From the NCBI GenBank assembly GCA_020205615.1, contig CM035162.1:33072479-33136478 (forward strand): a stretch of 64,000 bases of DNA, given 5' to 3'. Made by a program: the position numbers and the translations under genes. The DNA comes from Panax quinquefolius (Eukaryota > Streptophyta > Magnoliopsida > Apiales > Araliaceae). The stretch's first letter is position 1, and the number at the start of each line of letters is the position of its first letter. The notes beneath the pieces are model-generated. The model had not been told where the DNA came from and searched no databases. It saw only the letters and a list, made by a program, of their open reading frames with translations. Below are positions 13,449 to 24,830 of this stretch, in pieces.

Positions 13449-13563
13449 GCTATCGAGGAAATGACCGGGAGTTGGAAACGAAACGAAAGCAAGGTATTCT
13501 CATCTTTTCAAACACCAGTATCGCACGTCAATTTCGAGGACGAAATTTCATAAGGAGGGAGGT
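13449..13563 (+). pseudogene. 3' end of a gypsy pol (subfamily 2), fragment
   Basis: About 115 bases resemble the pol terminus of copy B (its positions about 10964-11075): ATCGAGGAAATGACCGGGAG, then CAATTTCGAGGACGAAATTT and the polypurine tract AAGGAGGGAGG. It is less similar to copies A and B than they are to each other, so it comes from a related but separate element. It is fused to a truncated LTR on its left and followed by its own 3' LTR. Confidence 0.75.
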
Positions 13564-16321
13564 TGTAAGACCCCGAATTTTTTTTTTTAATAAAATGGAA
13601 TTTTCTATTTATTATTTTGAAATAGTAAGGGTTGATTTGATTAATGTGGTTAGTTATGGGTAAAACACGCAAATATTTTGAATAAGCAAGTGGTTATAAA
13701 ATATTCATTATTGTTGGGAATATTCGTTTGGTCGTGGAATATTCAGATCGAATATTATCTGGGAATATTCGCATAACCACAAGCAAATTTTTTGTGGGCC
13801 CCATAACCGGAAAGCGATTGGATGAAGAAAACGACAAATATAAGTTGTTTATAAATAACTCTGGCGTAGTTATTCAAGATTATCTTTTGTTGGAATACCG
13901 TTGGTTAAAACACACCTATCTGCCGTTGTTGAACAAGAAGACACGGTATTATTGCACCAATTATTGATTCTTACGTAAGAAGGCACTACTCAATAATTGT
14001 TAAGAATTATCGCTCAAGATTTTATTTTATCGATTCAATAATTCACGATTGATATTTTATATTATCGTTGTTTCAATAAATTGTCATTACACAAGATTTT
14101 CCATTATCGAAGCAATAATTCATATTATCCTAATAATATTATTAGATAACATTATTGGCAATGTCTAGAAAGTTTTGTCTAAGGAGAGGTTTGGTCACCT
14201 AATCAAGGCACCAAGAAAGAGAGATCCTTATTGGAAAGCCCCTCTTTCCCCAGAACTACTGGTTGCCAAGATCTTGTGATTCAGTAATATTATTTGTGAA
14301 TAATTAATTATTAATTTATATGATGAGGAAAATATTAATTTTATGTGGATATAGATGGAGAAATTTTTAATGTGACAATTGTTGAAAATTAATATTTTAT
14401 CTTTTCTCGATAAAATAATTCATTTAAATATATTATTTTAATAATATATTAATTCATGATATTTTTATAATGAATGTGGGATATATATGAGTATATGAGG
14501 AGGAAGAGTATTTTGTGGCATTAAATGTTTTAACACATATTTTGTGTGTTGGTGGACACAATTATCGACCGAAATTTGATTATAACCGTAAAATCGCCTG
14601 CGTTTGAGGATTTTGGTTAATTTCGTTTGGAATTTGGAAAAACTTCCTTCCGCAAAGTGGTAGATAATGGAATTTCCTATGGAAAGTCGCCAGTTTCAAA
14701 TTTTTTTGATAAAAGAGCTATTTATTATGAATTATTGAAGTTCCAAAGTTTCAAATAATTGATTTTTGGAAGTTTTTATTGTTTTAATTAACAAAAAACG
14801 TTTTTTAGATGTATGAGCCTCATTTTACATGTGTTAGGTTGTTGATTTCAGATTCTCAAAGGTTGGCGTGAGACAAATTTTTATAAATATATTATTATAT
14901 TAAATTTTTCGCTTTTGGTGTTCTAAGCATTTTTCTATAAATAGGTGCTTGGGTTAGAATTGAAAATCACACCGTAAATCAAGTTTTCTCTCTATATTAT
15001 CGAGTTTATTCTTGTGAGTATTTTGAGTATACTTTGAGTATTGCTATACTTGGCAAGTTCAAGTCATAACCTATATCAGGTGTTTCAACTAAGTACTCGC
15101 TTTCGAGGTAAGGGATGTTATTTTATCGAAAATGATATTATTTCTTCAATATCATTATGCCAAAATATTGGTTGGAAATTTTTATCAAATTTAGAACTTT
15201 TTCATGTCGGGGTTACTATTCATGAAGTTCTTATTCACGAAGTTACTATTCACGAAGTTACTATTCATTTAGTACTATTCACGGTAAGCGTGAAGATGTT
15301 TTTTGTGAAATTTCTATCTTTTGGTGTTCGGAGTTACTATTCACGATAACGATAATTATTCACGATACTCAAGACTATTCATTTAATACTAAGACTATTC
15401 ACCAAAAACTGAAATTTCTTCTTTTTGTCCAAAATATTTATTGTGGATACTAGCTTTGATTGTATCCATGTTTTGATCATTCTTGAATTTTAGTCCACTC
15501 GATTACTTATGAAGTATTTTTGAACTTGGATTGTTTAAAATACTTAATCCTTAATATTTGTTCTTTTGTTTCAATTGGATTCGCTTCCTTTAAAATATTT
15601 TTCATCATCCTCATCCTAAATGATGATATTATTGAATATCTTTGGCCAGTAGTGCAAAGATGAATGATTTCTTGATGAATATCATTGGCCCAGTAAAGCA
15701 AAAGATGAACAAGTGTTTAGATGAACATGATCAACTGATGAATATCTTTGGCTTGTAGTGCAAAGATGAATATTTGATTCCAGATATATATTGATTGATG
15801 TTACAGGGATAAAATATCGACGATGAACTTTTAAATTCATATATGAAGATAGTAGTTTGCATTCTCTACTTAACTCTTCTAATGAATTGTTGTTTCACTG
15901 CGATTGTTGATTTAAAACTGGTTGTCTATTGTATTCTATTAGATTTTTCCCGTTGAAGACTAACGATAATTTGTTGTATATTATCTTAGTCATAATATTC
16001 TTTTACCGGGCTAGTTGAGCTCACCCTTTTCTTTTTTGTTCCATTTTTCTTCTCGGGAGGCGGAGAATGTAGAAGTACTTAGTACTGGGGTATGGAATGA
16101 AGGTTCTAGAGAGTTGTTTAGTAGTCCTCACCATTTTTGTAAAATAATGTATCAATAATTATGATGGGGATTTATTTGCGTGTGGATATTGTCTAGATGG
16201 CAATATCTCAGATTTAAACTCACAGCTTATATGTTGTAATAATAAAGTCGTAGTTATTTCGCACCATGATTTGGCGACTCAGAATGGGTTGGATGGAATG
16301 GACCTATTTTGGGGCGCCACA
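13564..16321 (+). repeat. 3' LTR, subfamily 2
   Basis: It runs from TGTAAGACCCCGAATTTT to TTTTGGGGCGCCACA. It shares the terminal and TAGTTGAGCTCACCC blocks (about 16013) with subfamily 1 but has a different core: CTATAAATAGGTGCTTGGG at about 14935 and a leader reading AGAATTGAAAATCACACC. The same core is found in inverse orientation in the solo LTR at 35775-38977. Tandem TTACTATTCACGAAG units occupy about 15205-15350, and units with GTAGTGCAAAGATGAAT occupy about 15600-15780. Its right end abuts an inverted gag fragment, with no second flank or target-site duplication. Confidence 0.85.
15205..15420 (+). repeat. Short tandem repeat (TTACTATTCACGAAG-like)
   Basis: Units of about 15 bases with TACTATTCA and CACGAAG are repeated here. 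The reverse complement (GTGAATAGTAACTC) forms arrays in the inverted LTRs at about 19100-19245, 37395-37450 and 38985-39260. Confidence 0.7.
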
Positions 16322-16954
16322 ACTCCACCTCCTTCATGTGACGAATACTTTCGGAAAGTACTTATCGTTGAATGACTCTTCGAACTTCTCCCAAGACATC
16401 TTGAAAAAGGCCAGTCGGGTATCGCTTTTATCGATTCCCACCAATAATCGCTTCTTCACGCAACATAAAGGTGGCAAGGAACCTTTTGCTCCTCCTGAGC
16501 ATCCCAAGACATCAAATATCTTGGTGATCCGCTTTAACCATGTCTCCGCCTTAAGTGGTTCTCGCTTTCCCAAAAACTCCAAAGTGGTCCCAAACTCCTT
16601 GAATCGCTTAGCGGTGACCGGCCGTCGGGTTGCCATTGTTTTCACCGCATTATGAGCAGAGTCTCTCTCACCGATGTCGCATGAATTGCATAAAGCCTCC
16701 GAACATCCCATCGCTTATCATTTCATCGGTGTTATTGTTTACACGAGGATTATTGTCTTCTTGTTGCACATTATCCTCGGATATTGATCGTTGGTGACTC
16801 AAGGTTAATTAACATGTCACATATTATCCATATACTCCGATGACCAATTAAATACCAAATAAATTTAGGTAGGTCATACTAGCGAAGGAATTCTCCGCCT
16901 CTCCCTTCTAGTTTTTTTTTGTCTCACATCTCGGCCCAAGGATCATATCCCCAA
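16322..16954 (-). pseudogene. Inverted gag fragment (gypsy)
   Basis: On the minus strand this reads away from a primer site (16955-16966) into a gag domain. An open stretch of 125 codons (16711 down to 16334) contains the capsid pattern ETWLKRITKIFDVLGCS and SWEKFEESFNDKYFP, the best-preserved gag segment in the window. The fragment stops at GGAGGTGGAGTT, where copy B gag would continue, and joins the end of the plus-strand LTR at 16321. It therefore belongs to the 5' part of the minus-strand element whose LTR is at 16971-20049, truncated by a rearrangement. Confidence 0.88.
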
Positions 16955-16966
16955 GCTTTGATACCA
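16955..16966 (-). other. Primer binding site of the inverted element
   Basis: On the minus strand this reads TGGTATCAAAGC, one mismatch from the initiator-Met-tRNA complement TGGTATCAGAGC. It lies next to the LTR end, which reads GGGGCGTCCA on the minus strand. Confidence 0.85.
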
Positions 16967-16970
16967 ACCA

Positions 16971-19900
16971 TGGACGCCCCCCAAAACAGTATACATCACC
17001 CATCTTGAGTCGCCAGATACATGGTACAAAATTTAAATACAACTTAATTATACAACAGTCGTGTAAAATACGACAAAACATAGGCTGTGAGTTTTAATAA
17101 AAATATTATCATCTAGATAATATCCACACTCAATGGAGTCCTCGTTACATTTATTATCACACTATTTCACAGAATAGTGAGGACTACTAATGCACCATCT
17201 AGGATCATCACTCTTTTCCCCGACTAGTCCCAGCTACGTTCTTATTTCCTGAAGAGAACAGTGAAAGAAAGGGTGAGCTCAACTAGCCCAGTAAAAAATA
17301 TTATGACTAAGATAATGCAGAATAAATTATCATTAGCCTTTAACGGTGTTAAACTGATAAAATATAATAAACATCAAGTTTAACTGCAGCGGAACAAGCA
17401 ATCCATTAGAAGAGTCAAGTAAAGAATAAAATCTATTATCTTCTATGATTTAAAAGGTTTTTCATCACTTTTATCGCTGAGACTCAGCTTAATAAATAAA
17501 ATCGAATCATCCATGCTCCACGGCCAAGGATATTCATGTAATCATCAATGGTCATGACTATACCGAATAATCCCTGGTCATAATCATACCACCAACTGTC
17601 CACCAATGAACTACAGGCCAATGAGGACTTTTACCACATCATTCGTCACATTACGGTCATGATTTTACCGAATAATCCCTGGTCATAATCATACCAAGTC
17701 CATCTATGCACGTAAGCCAAAGATGACTTTCAATATAATATAAGCATGGGGATGATGACAATTCAATAAAACAAGTTCAAGAATAAATTTTAAAGATTTA
17801 TAAGTTAATTTATCCGAACTCAATAACGCCCAAATTGTCAACATGACATCGCTTGCAAGAAAATTCAAGAATGCTCGTAAGAATATTTCCATGAAAAGAT
17901 ATTGGATGAAATGCAAATATCAAAGATATTCCACTAATTTCATGGAGTATAGAAGCCAAAGCTTTAACCAACTGAGTATAATAGAATATATGAAACTGCA
18001 AATGAATTTTCGCTTCGCTTACGCGCGGTAATCCACGTAGATGCATCATTTCCACAATTTAATAAAGAATGAATACGAAGGATCATTCACCATGCACGTG
18101 GTAATCCACATGATAAAAGTTATTCAATGTAATAATAAAGAATGGAATAATGAATGATTGATCATGCGATAGATCGCACCAAACGTGTTATTCCCAACGT
18201 AATAATAAATAATGGAACCAGTCAAACGAACGCATTGACATGTGATATTCCGGCGAGTAATAATAAATAATGGAACCAGTCGGCCAGAAACGCATACGCA
18301 CAAAGATATTCGGCGTAATAATAAATAATGAAATTCAGTCCCAAGCCAGAACGCATGCATGTGATATTCCGGCTGAATAATAAAGAACGGAATATTAGAA
18401 GAATTTCACCGTGATGCAGACTTTGTGATAAACAAAGTTATTCTAATGTAATAATAAGAATAGAATAATGTAAGAATTTCACCAAGTATAGGTATCTAAG
18501 CGTGATACAAAGTTATTCCAATGTAATAATAAAGAATGGAATAATGAAGTTCTCTTCATTTAATAAGAAAGAAAGAATACCCCTTACGAGTACAACAAAT
18601 AATATCCCCTACCTTAGAAAAACCGAATAATGGAGTAAGTGAAGTAGAGAATACTTTTCTTCTTTCTCTATAGTTTTCTCTAGAGTTTCAAAGTTGAATT
18701 CGTAAGAAATAATGAAGGAATGAGCTTCTATTTATAGGAGAATGGATGAATAAGAATTAATTCATGAACGGTCCAGATTAATTTACTTTTTAATGCAGAT
18801 CATCCATAACCGATTCACTATTAAAACCTTAAAGCAACGCTCCATACTAATTCACAATTAAAACTTTAAAGCAACGGTCCATACCGATTCACTATTAATA
18901 CTTTAAAGCAACCATTCATCTTGATTCACTATTAAAACTTTAAACCAAATGATCCATATTGATTTACTATTAAAACTTTAAACCAACGATCCATATTGAT
19001 TTATTAATATAATTTCAACCAACCATTCAAAAATTAAGACATCTCCTCATGGAATAATATTGTACCCAAAAATAATTTGGACCGAAAAAAAATATATCTT
19101 ACTAGTGGTGAATAGTACCCGTGAATAGTAACTCGTGAATAAGAACTCGTGAATAGTAACTCATGAATAAGAACTCTGAATAGTAACTCGTGAATAGTAA
19201 CTCATGAATAAGTAACTCCCTGAATAGTAACTCGTGAATAGTATTCTGACACGAAAAGTGTCCCGAATACCCAATTGAACAATATAATCTCCAGACATCA
19301 ATTATACTAACACTAATAAGTCCAACACAATGGAACTATAAAATTCATCTTTAATCAACATGAACTTATTCATCATTAATATTATAATTCATAATATTTA
19401 ACAACTAGGTCGTTCCTGAGAAGGGGCTTTCGATAAGGATTTCTCCTTATTAAAAGCCTTGATTAGGTGACCAAACATCTCCTCGATGTAACTTCTGCAG
19501 ACATTATCAATATTGCAAATAATAATATGAATAATTTTGTCGTCTCAATTATTGATTTAATAATATATCATATTATGCGAGATGATCTTTGTGACAATAA
19601 TCGAATCAATAATATGAGAGATGTGACGCAAAGAATTATCGTAGCAATAATTGAGTATAAGCGAGTAACTTCTCACGTAAAGATCAATAATCAATATCGG
19701 TGCTACTATGCAACCACACGACATCGTATTTCTTTACTAATGGGTAGTTCAACAGCTTTTAACGGTAACACCTCCGCAGTTATTTTTATAGAAAGATAAT
19801 TTTGTCGCGTTTTTAACTAGCTACGACAATACTTTCGTTAATGAGGTCCACTAATGATTGTGCTATCGCATTTAATATTCCCCGACAAAAAAAATATTCC

Positions 19901-20049
19901 CCACCAATCGAATATTATACAACAACTTGCAGATTTTACAAAATTTATAAATATTGCCCACAACTATAACATTATATCAAATTCACACCATAATATTAAA
20001 AAATTATTTTGAGAAACTTAAATCTTTATTTATAAAATCAAGGGTCTCA
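16971..20049 (-). repeat. 5' LTR of the inverted element (subfamily 1-like)
   Basis: Minus-strand LTR of about 3.1 kb. It starts at 20049 with TGAGACCCTTGATTTTATAAA and ends at 16971. It carries the conserved blocks in reverse: GGTGAGCTCAACTAGCCC (about 17273), the leader minisatellite (about 18060-18570), the TATA region (CTATTTATAGG, about 18728), a GTGAATAGTAACTC array (about 19100-19245), and a conserved segment at about 19410-19505 with GAGAAGGGGCTTTCGATAAG. Subfamily 1 features dominate. With the plus-strand LTR at 13564-16321 it forms long inverted arms separated by about 650 bases. Confidence 0.85.
18060..18570 (-). repeat. LTR leader minisatellite (inverted copy)
   Basis: About seven to eight imperfect units of about 60 bp, each carrying GTAATAATAA(A)GAATGGAA on the plus strand, alternate with GTGATATTCC-type or GTTATTCC spacers. 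They correspond to the leader array of the plus-strand LTRs. Confidence 0.7.
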
Positions 20050-20456
20050 AATTTAATATATCCACTAAATATAAATTTTATATTATAATTTTTACTTAAC
20101 TTGATCTAATTAATTAAATTATGAACTTGAGCAATAAATAACATAAATATCAAAAATTATAAATATTCATTTTATCAAGAAATAAAGTCACACTTTTTGC
20201 TAATTAAATTTCTTAAAGATTAAAATTTACGTAATATACATTCAAATATTTTTATGTAATTAAAATTAAATTTTTAATACCTATAAAAAGTACAAATTAA
20301 CGCATAAAAAAAATTATAATCATTTTTCCCAAATATTAAAATTTACGTAAAACAAACATATTATTACAAAATTAATCTTATTATTCATATAAAAGTATTA
20401 AAAATTATATTAGTTATTTTTCTCAAATATTAAACTAAACATAAGTAATGTTGGTA

Positions 20457-20496
<40 letters not shown>

Positions 20497-21772
20497 AAAG
20501 AAAAAATAGTTTTACAAGATAAAGGTAGTAATAATATTATTATATTTTCTTTTATTCAACATTACATAAAATACAACACCAATTGTATAATAAAAATGTA
20601 ATCAAAATCATAAACATCCTAAATTTTGACATATACTCAAGAAAATTTAATATATAAAATCATAATGTAAAATTTATAGGGTTTTAATCATTACTTAAAA
20701 ATTAGAGTGTATGTAATATTGTTATCGTTATCTAAAAAGGTGCCACATACCGATTTTACTTTATAGTAAAAATATCTAAAAATGTCATTTACAAACTTTA
20801 TTATTTGAAAAGAAAATTAAAATAAAATGCAGAACTCTTATTTTTAGAAACCGTTTTACTAAATTGGAAGGGGTTCCTTTTTATTTTTTATTTCATTTCC
20901 AGCTCCCGATATCATGTCCGAGATGCAGTCGGACCCACAATAGAGGAGTTCCTTGATATCGTTTTCTTTATGAATCAAACTCGAGACCTTATTTAAGAGG
21001 CACCAAACTTATTCCCCTCGGCCCAACAGATGTTGGTCGAAGACCTATTTACCTTTCTGAAATTAATTATTATTATTTTATGTTTTTGAAAGAGAGAGAA
21101 AAAAAAAAAATAGGAGCCAGCGGTTAATTAGGGGATTTACAGCCCCAGTCATAGCTGTAATTCAAACAAGTCGTTACTAACAATTTCCCTACTTCCAATA
21201 AAATAGTAGTATTTCAAATTCCTTTAGCTTATCAATTCAAATATTTCAAATTACATTACCTTAACATATCAAATCAACCTAAAATTCAAATGAAATTATT
21301 TAAAATATCCTTTCAAAAATTCGAAACACATTCCTAAATAAAGACTTTTTAAATAATTTTATATTATCAAATATACTTCTTCTTCTTTTTTTGTAGAACT
21401 CAATTATACCCTTAAAATTAAATAAATATTTAGTCATAATAGTGTGATGTCATAAGTGATTAAAAAAAATAATAAGTTAAAAATATCATGTCACTTTGTA
21501 ATATTAAAGTAAAAACACATTACATATTTCTTTTTAGAATTAATGCATTAAAAAATTGTCTATAATTTTGAAGTAAATAGAGTTGTGTGATTTTAATATT
21601 TTCTAAATTTTCATTTTAAAGGTTTTTAAGGGAGTAATAAAGGAAACCAACAAGGATCAAATATCAAACATAATGATTACAGGTTCCCATAATATAATTT
21701 ACTCCCTCCCGTTGTTTTGCTAACAAGAACGAGCTGCAGATATATTATTATATATATATATATATATATAAT
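20050..21772. other. AT-rich intergenic sequence
   Basis: No coding potential is seen. There is an (AT)n run at about 20461-20494 and another at 21741-21771. A slightly more GC-rich stretch (about 20875-21060) has no recognisable reading frame. No LTR blocks occur after 20049. Confidence 0.6.
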
Positions 21773-23090
21773 GGGTAAAGGTGCAAAAATATCTTTGACG
21801 TTTATTTCGATATTCAACATGCTCTCTATACTTTTATTTTGTCCAAAAATATCCTTAACGTTATATTTTTTGAGTAACTATGCCCCTGATTAAAAAAATT
21901 CAACTAGACAAACGGATGTGTTAAGAAATTGACACGTGACAAAAATAAAATTTAATAATTATTTTTTATTCTTTTCTCAACATGTCTCTCTCTTTTGTCT
22001 CCCTCCCATCTCTGATCCTCTATCTTCTCCCTCTTTTGAAATGGTGGAGCTAGATATAGACTTCTAGATCTGTTTATGGTTAGAAAACATAAATAAATAT
22101 TATCTTCAAGCTCTTCTCTAACTACTCGAATAAGCATGTCTCTTCCATCCGAAACTCCCTCACAACCTCCCTCAACACCTCAGCCTTTCCACTCAAGAGG
22201 GCTAATACTTAATAAATGGTTCTTTTTCAATGTGAAGGAAGCAATGTGTTTAAACATGGCAGTACATTGATCATCCGTATAAAAATGAAAATTTTGCTCT
22301 ATAATTGAAGAGAAGAAATCTACCAAAAGAGGGAAAAACTCTAACAGTGACAATTACTCCACTCATAAGCACAATCAAAATGAATCAAATGGGTTCAAGA
22401 TCTACAAATTCAAACCCTCTCACTCTTATTTTCCCCATCAATTTCGCCTGAAAATCCTCCGACCTCTCCGGATCCGTGGATTAGGAGGAGAGAGGGTTTA
22501 GGAAGGATGGTGTTAGGGTCGAATTTGTGGCCCCAAAAGTGGATGGTGGTTTGGGATGGGAGGAGAAGCTGGTGGAGAGAGAATAGCTGAGGAATTTGTC
22601 GTATATGGAGATGAAACTCAGGTAAGAGGCCACCATTTTTTTGTTTTTTGAATGTAATACGCCATTGAAAATGGAGGAAGGAGATGGGAGAGAGAGAAGA
22701 GGAATAAAAAAGAAAAATAATTAATTTTTAAAAAAAATTATCAAAATACAACTTATTTTATTTAATTAGTTATTTTGATTAATTAACGAAATAATTTGAA
22801 TTTTCGTATTATTTTTTTGATTAAATGATATATATATATATATATATATATTTAATATATTTTTTATTTAAGTCTTAATTAATTTATGTATTAATTAATT
22901 TTAATAAATCTTCCATGTGTCATCCACGTCATTGAGGTTGCAACTCTGTTTGTCTAACTGGATTTTTTATAACAGCGGGACATAATTGACTTAAAAATTA
23001 TAACGTTAAGGGTACTTTTGAATTAAAAAAAATATAAAGAATACGTTGGACATCGAGATAAACTTAAGGGGCAATTTTGCACCTTTGCCG
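21773..23090. mobile_element. Non-autonomous DNA transposon with long terminal inverted repeats (MULE-like)
   Basis: The left end (21773 to about 21940) and the reverse complement of the right end (23090 back to about 22915) align over about 170 bases. Both begin with GG(T/C)AAAGGTGCAAA and share CCTTAACGTTATA and TAGACAAAC. Long TIRs of this size are typical of Mutator-like elements and some foldback MITEs. No transposase frame is present. The interior has a more GC-rich segment (about 22430-22640) that could be captured host sequence. TAAT flanks both ends, but a 9-11 bp target-site duplication cannot be made out in the AT-repeat context. The right end lies only about 160 bp from the GAE start codon. 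Confidence 0.8.
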
Positions 23091-23117
23091 TAATAGATAG
23101 ATAGATACACGCAGAAA

Positions 23118-23126
23118 TATATATAA
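23118..23126 (+). promoter_or_regulatory. Probable TATA box of the GAE gene
   Basis: TATATATAA lies 124 bases before the ATG, followed by a GA-rich then CT-rich leader typical of plant 5' UTRs. It lies just outside the right end of the adjacent transposon. The assignment rests on position only. Confidence 0.45.
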
Positions 23127-23249
23127 TTAGAGAGAGAGAAAGTCTTCGTCTTGCTTCTTCAATCTACATTCTTAAGCAGAAGTTCCGTTCCACCAAATTT
23201 CAAGCAGAAACTAGGGTTTTGATCGACTCTGCACCGGCGCCGGCGGAAA

Positions 23250-24553
23250 ATGACGCAGTTAAAGCCTATACTATCTCACCTCGACGCTATTCCTTCCACT
23301 CCCGGAAAGTTCAAGCCGGAGAAATCATTTCCCTATTTCCACCGGCTCCGGCCACACTCTAAGCTCACTCTCTGGTCCTTCTTCCTCGTCGGTATCCTCT
23401 TCTTCTTCCTTTTCTCTCCGCCTTCACCGGTCCCGGAGCAAAGTCGCCGGAGCCTCCAGACTACTACATCTGGCACCGGGACGGACTGGGAGTGCCGGGT
23501 TCGTGTCTCTGCACGCTCCAAAACGGGCCGCATCGTCCTTGTTACCGGTGCCGCGGGCTTCGTTGGCACACATGTCTCCGCGGCGCTGAAGCGGCGCGGC
23601 GACGGCGTCGTTGGACTTGACAATTTCAACAGGTATTACGATATTACCCTAAAAAGATCCCGAAAATCACTCTTGGAACGAGCTGGAATTTTCGTCATTG
23701 AAGGCGATATTAATGACGCCGTGTTACTGAAAAAGCTGTTCGATACGGTGGCGTTTACTCACGTTATGCACCTTGCCGCCCAGGCAGGAGTCCGGTACGC
23801 AATGAAAAACCCTAATTCTTATGTCCAAAGTAATATTGCTGGTTTTGTCAATTTATTAGAAGCCTGTAAATCAGCAAACCCTCAACCCGCGATTGTTTGG
23901 GCTTCGTCAAGTTCCGTTTATGGTCTTAATTCAAAAGTCCCATTTTCTGAAAAGGACCGGACCGATCAACCGGCCAGTCTCTATGCTGCTACTAAGAAAG
24001 CCGGTGAAGAAATTGCACATACCTATAATCATATATATGGATTGTCATTGACTGGGTTGCGATTTTTTACTGTGTATGGACCTTGGGGTCGGCCTGATAT
24101 GGCTTATTTCTTTTTTACTAAGAATATACTAAAGGGGAAGTCAATTACTATATTTGAAGCTGCTGATCATGGCACTGTTGCTAGGGATTTTACCTACATT
24201 GATGATGTAGTGAAGGGCTGTTTGGGTGCATTGGATACAGCAAAAAAGAGTACTGGTAGTGGAGGGAATAAGAAGGGTTCAGCGCAATTTAGGATTTTTA
24301 ACTTGGGCAATACATCGCCAGTCCCGTTAGTAAGCTTGTGAGTATACTGGAGAAGCATTTGAAGGTGAAGGCCAAACGCAAGGTGGTGACAATGCCGAGG
24401 AATGGGGATGTGCAGTTCACACATGCAAATATAAGTTTAGCAAGTAAGGAGCTGGGGTATAAGCCTACAACTGATTTGGAGGCCGGATTGAAGAAGTTTG
24501 TTAAGTGGTATCTTGGTTACTATGACTCTAAGAAGAAGAGTGCTTCCTGGTGA
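23250..24553 (+). CDS. UDP-glucuronate 4-epimerase (GAE family), one frameshift
   Basis: Converts UDP-glucuronate to UDP-galacturonate, the activated sugar for pectin synthesis, as a Golgi type II membrane protein. The reading frame begins with a short cytosolic tail and one membrane anchor (residues about 39-57, LTLWSFFLVGILFFFLF). An extended-SDR domain follows: NAD-binding TGAAGFVG (about 99-106), HLAAQAGVRYA (about 174-184), the serine motif SSSSVYG (about 219-225) and the catalytic YAATK (245-249). Near 24325 one base is missing, so the frame stops at TGA (24339); the C-terminus (SILEKHLKVKAKRKVV... to KKSASW) continues in the next frame to the stop at 24551-24553. Together the two parts give about 433 residues without introns, the usual length and structure of plant GAE genes. 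All catalytic residues are present, so this is probably a functional gene with a sequencing error, or else a very recent pseudogene. Similar plant GAEs number several per genome, so no member number is given. Confidence 0.93.
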
Positions 24554-24824
24554 ATTAGCTTTCATTTTGGTTGTCTATAATTTTCCATGTCAATGATCAA
24601 TCGGTTTCGTGTTTACTCTATTGCTCACATGATGGTTATGGTTGCCCTGCAATATTTTGCAAGGTATTCTGGAGATGTATTGATAGATTAGTGCTGCATT
24701 CTGCATTGGTTTACCACATTGTAAGGATCTCTTAATTGTAGCTTACGCACTGTACAGTCTTTGACTGATAGTTTACCAAAATGTACTGATTGGTACACTT
24801 CCTTTGATCATCTTGACATGATTT

Positions 24825-24830
24825 AATAAA
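24825..24830 (+). terminator. Possible polyadenylation signal of the GAE gene
   Basis: AATAAA lies about 270 bases after the stop codon, in a T-rich 3' UTR-like context. Confidence 0.4.

Noticed and set aside
20875..21060. Possible tRNA-derived SINE (ACTCGAGACC resembles part of a B box)
   Set aside because: No matching A box at the right distance, no poly-A or T tail and no target-site duplication could be seen.
23333..23629. 98-codon minus-strand frame
   Set aside because: Antisense shadow of the GC-rich 5' part of the GAE gene.
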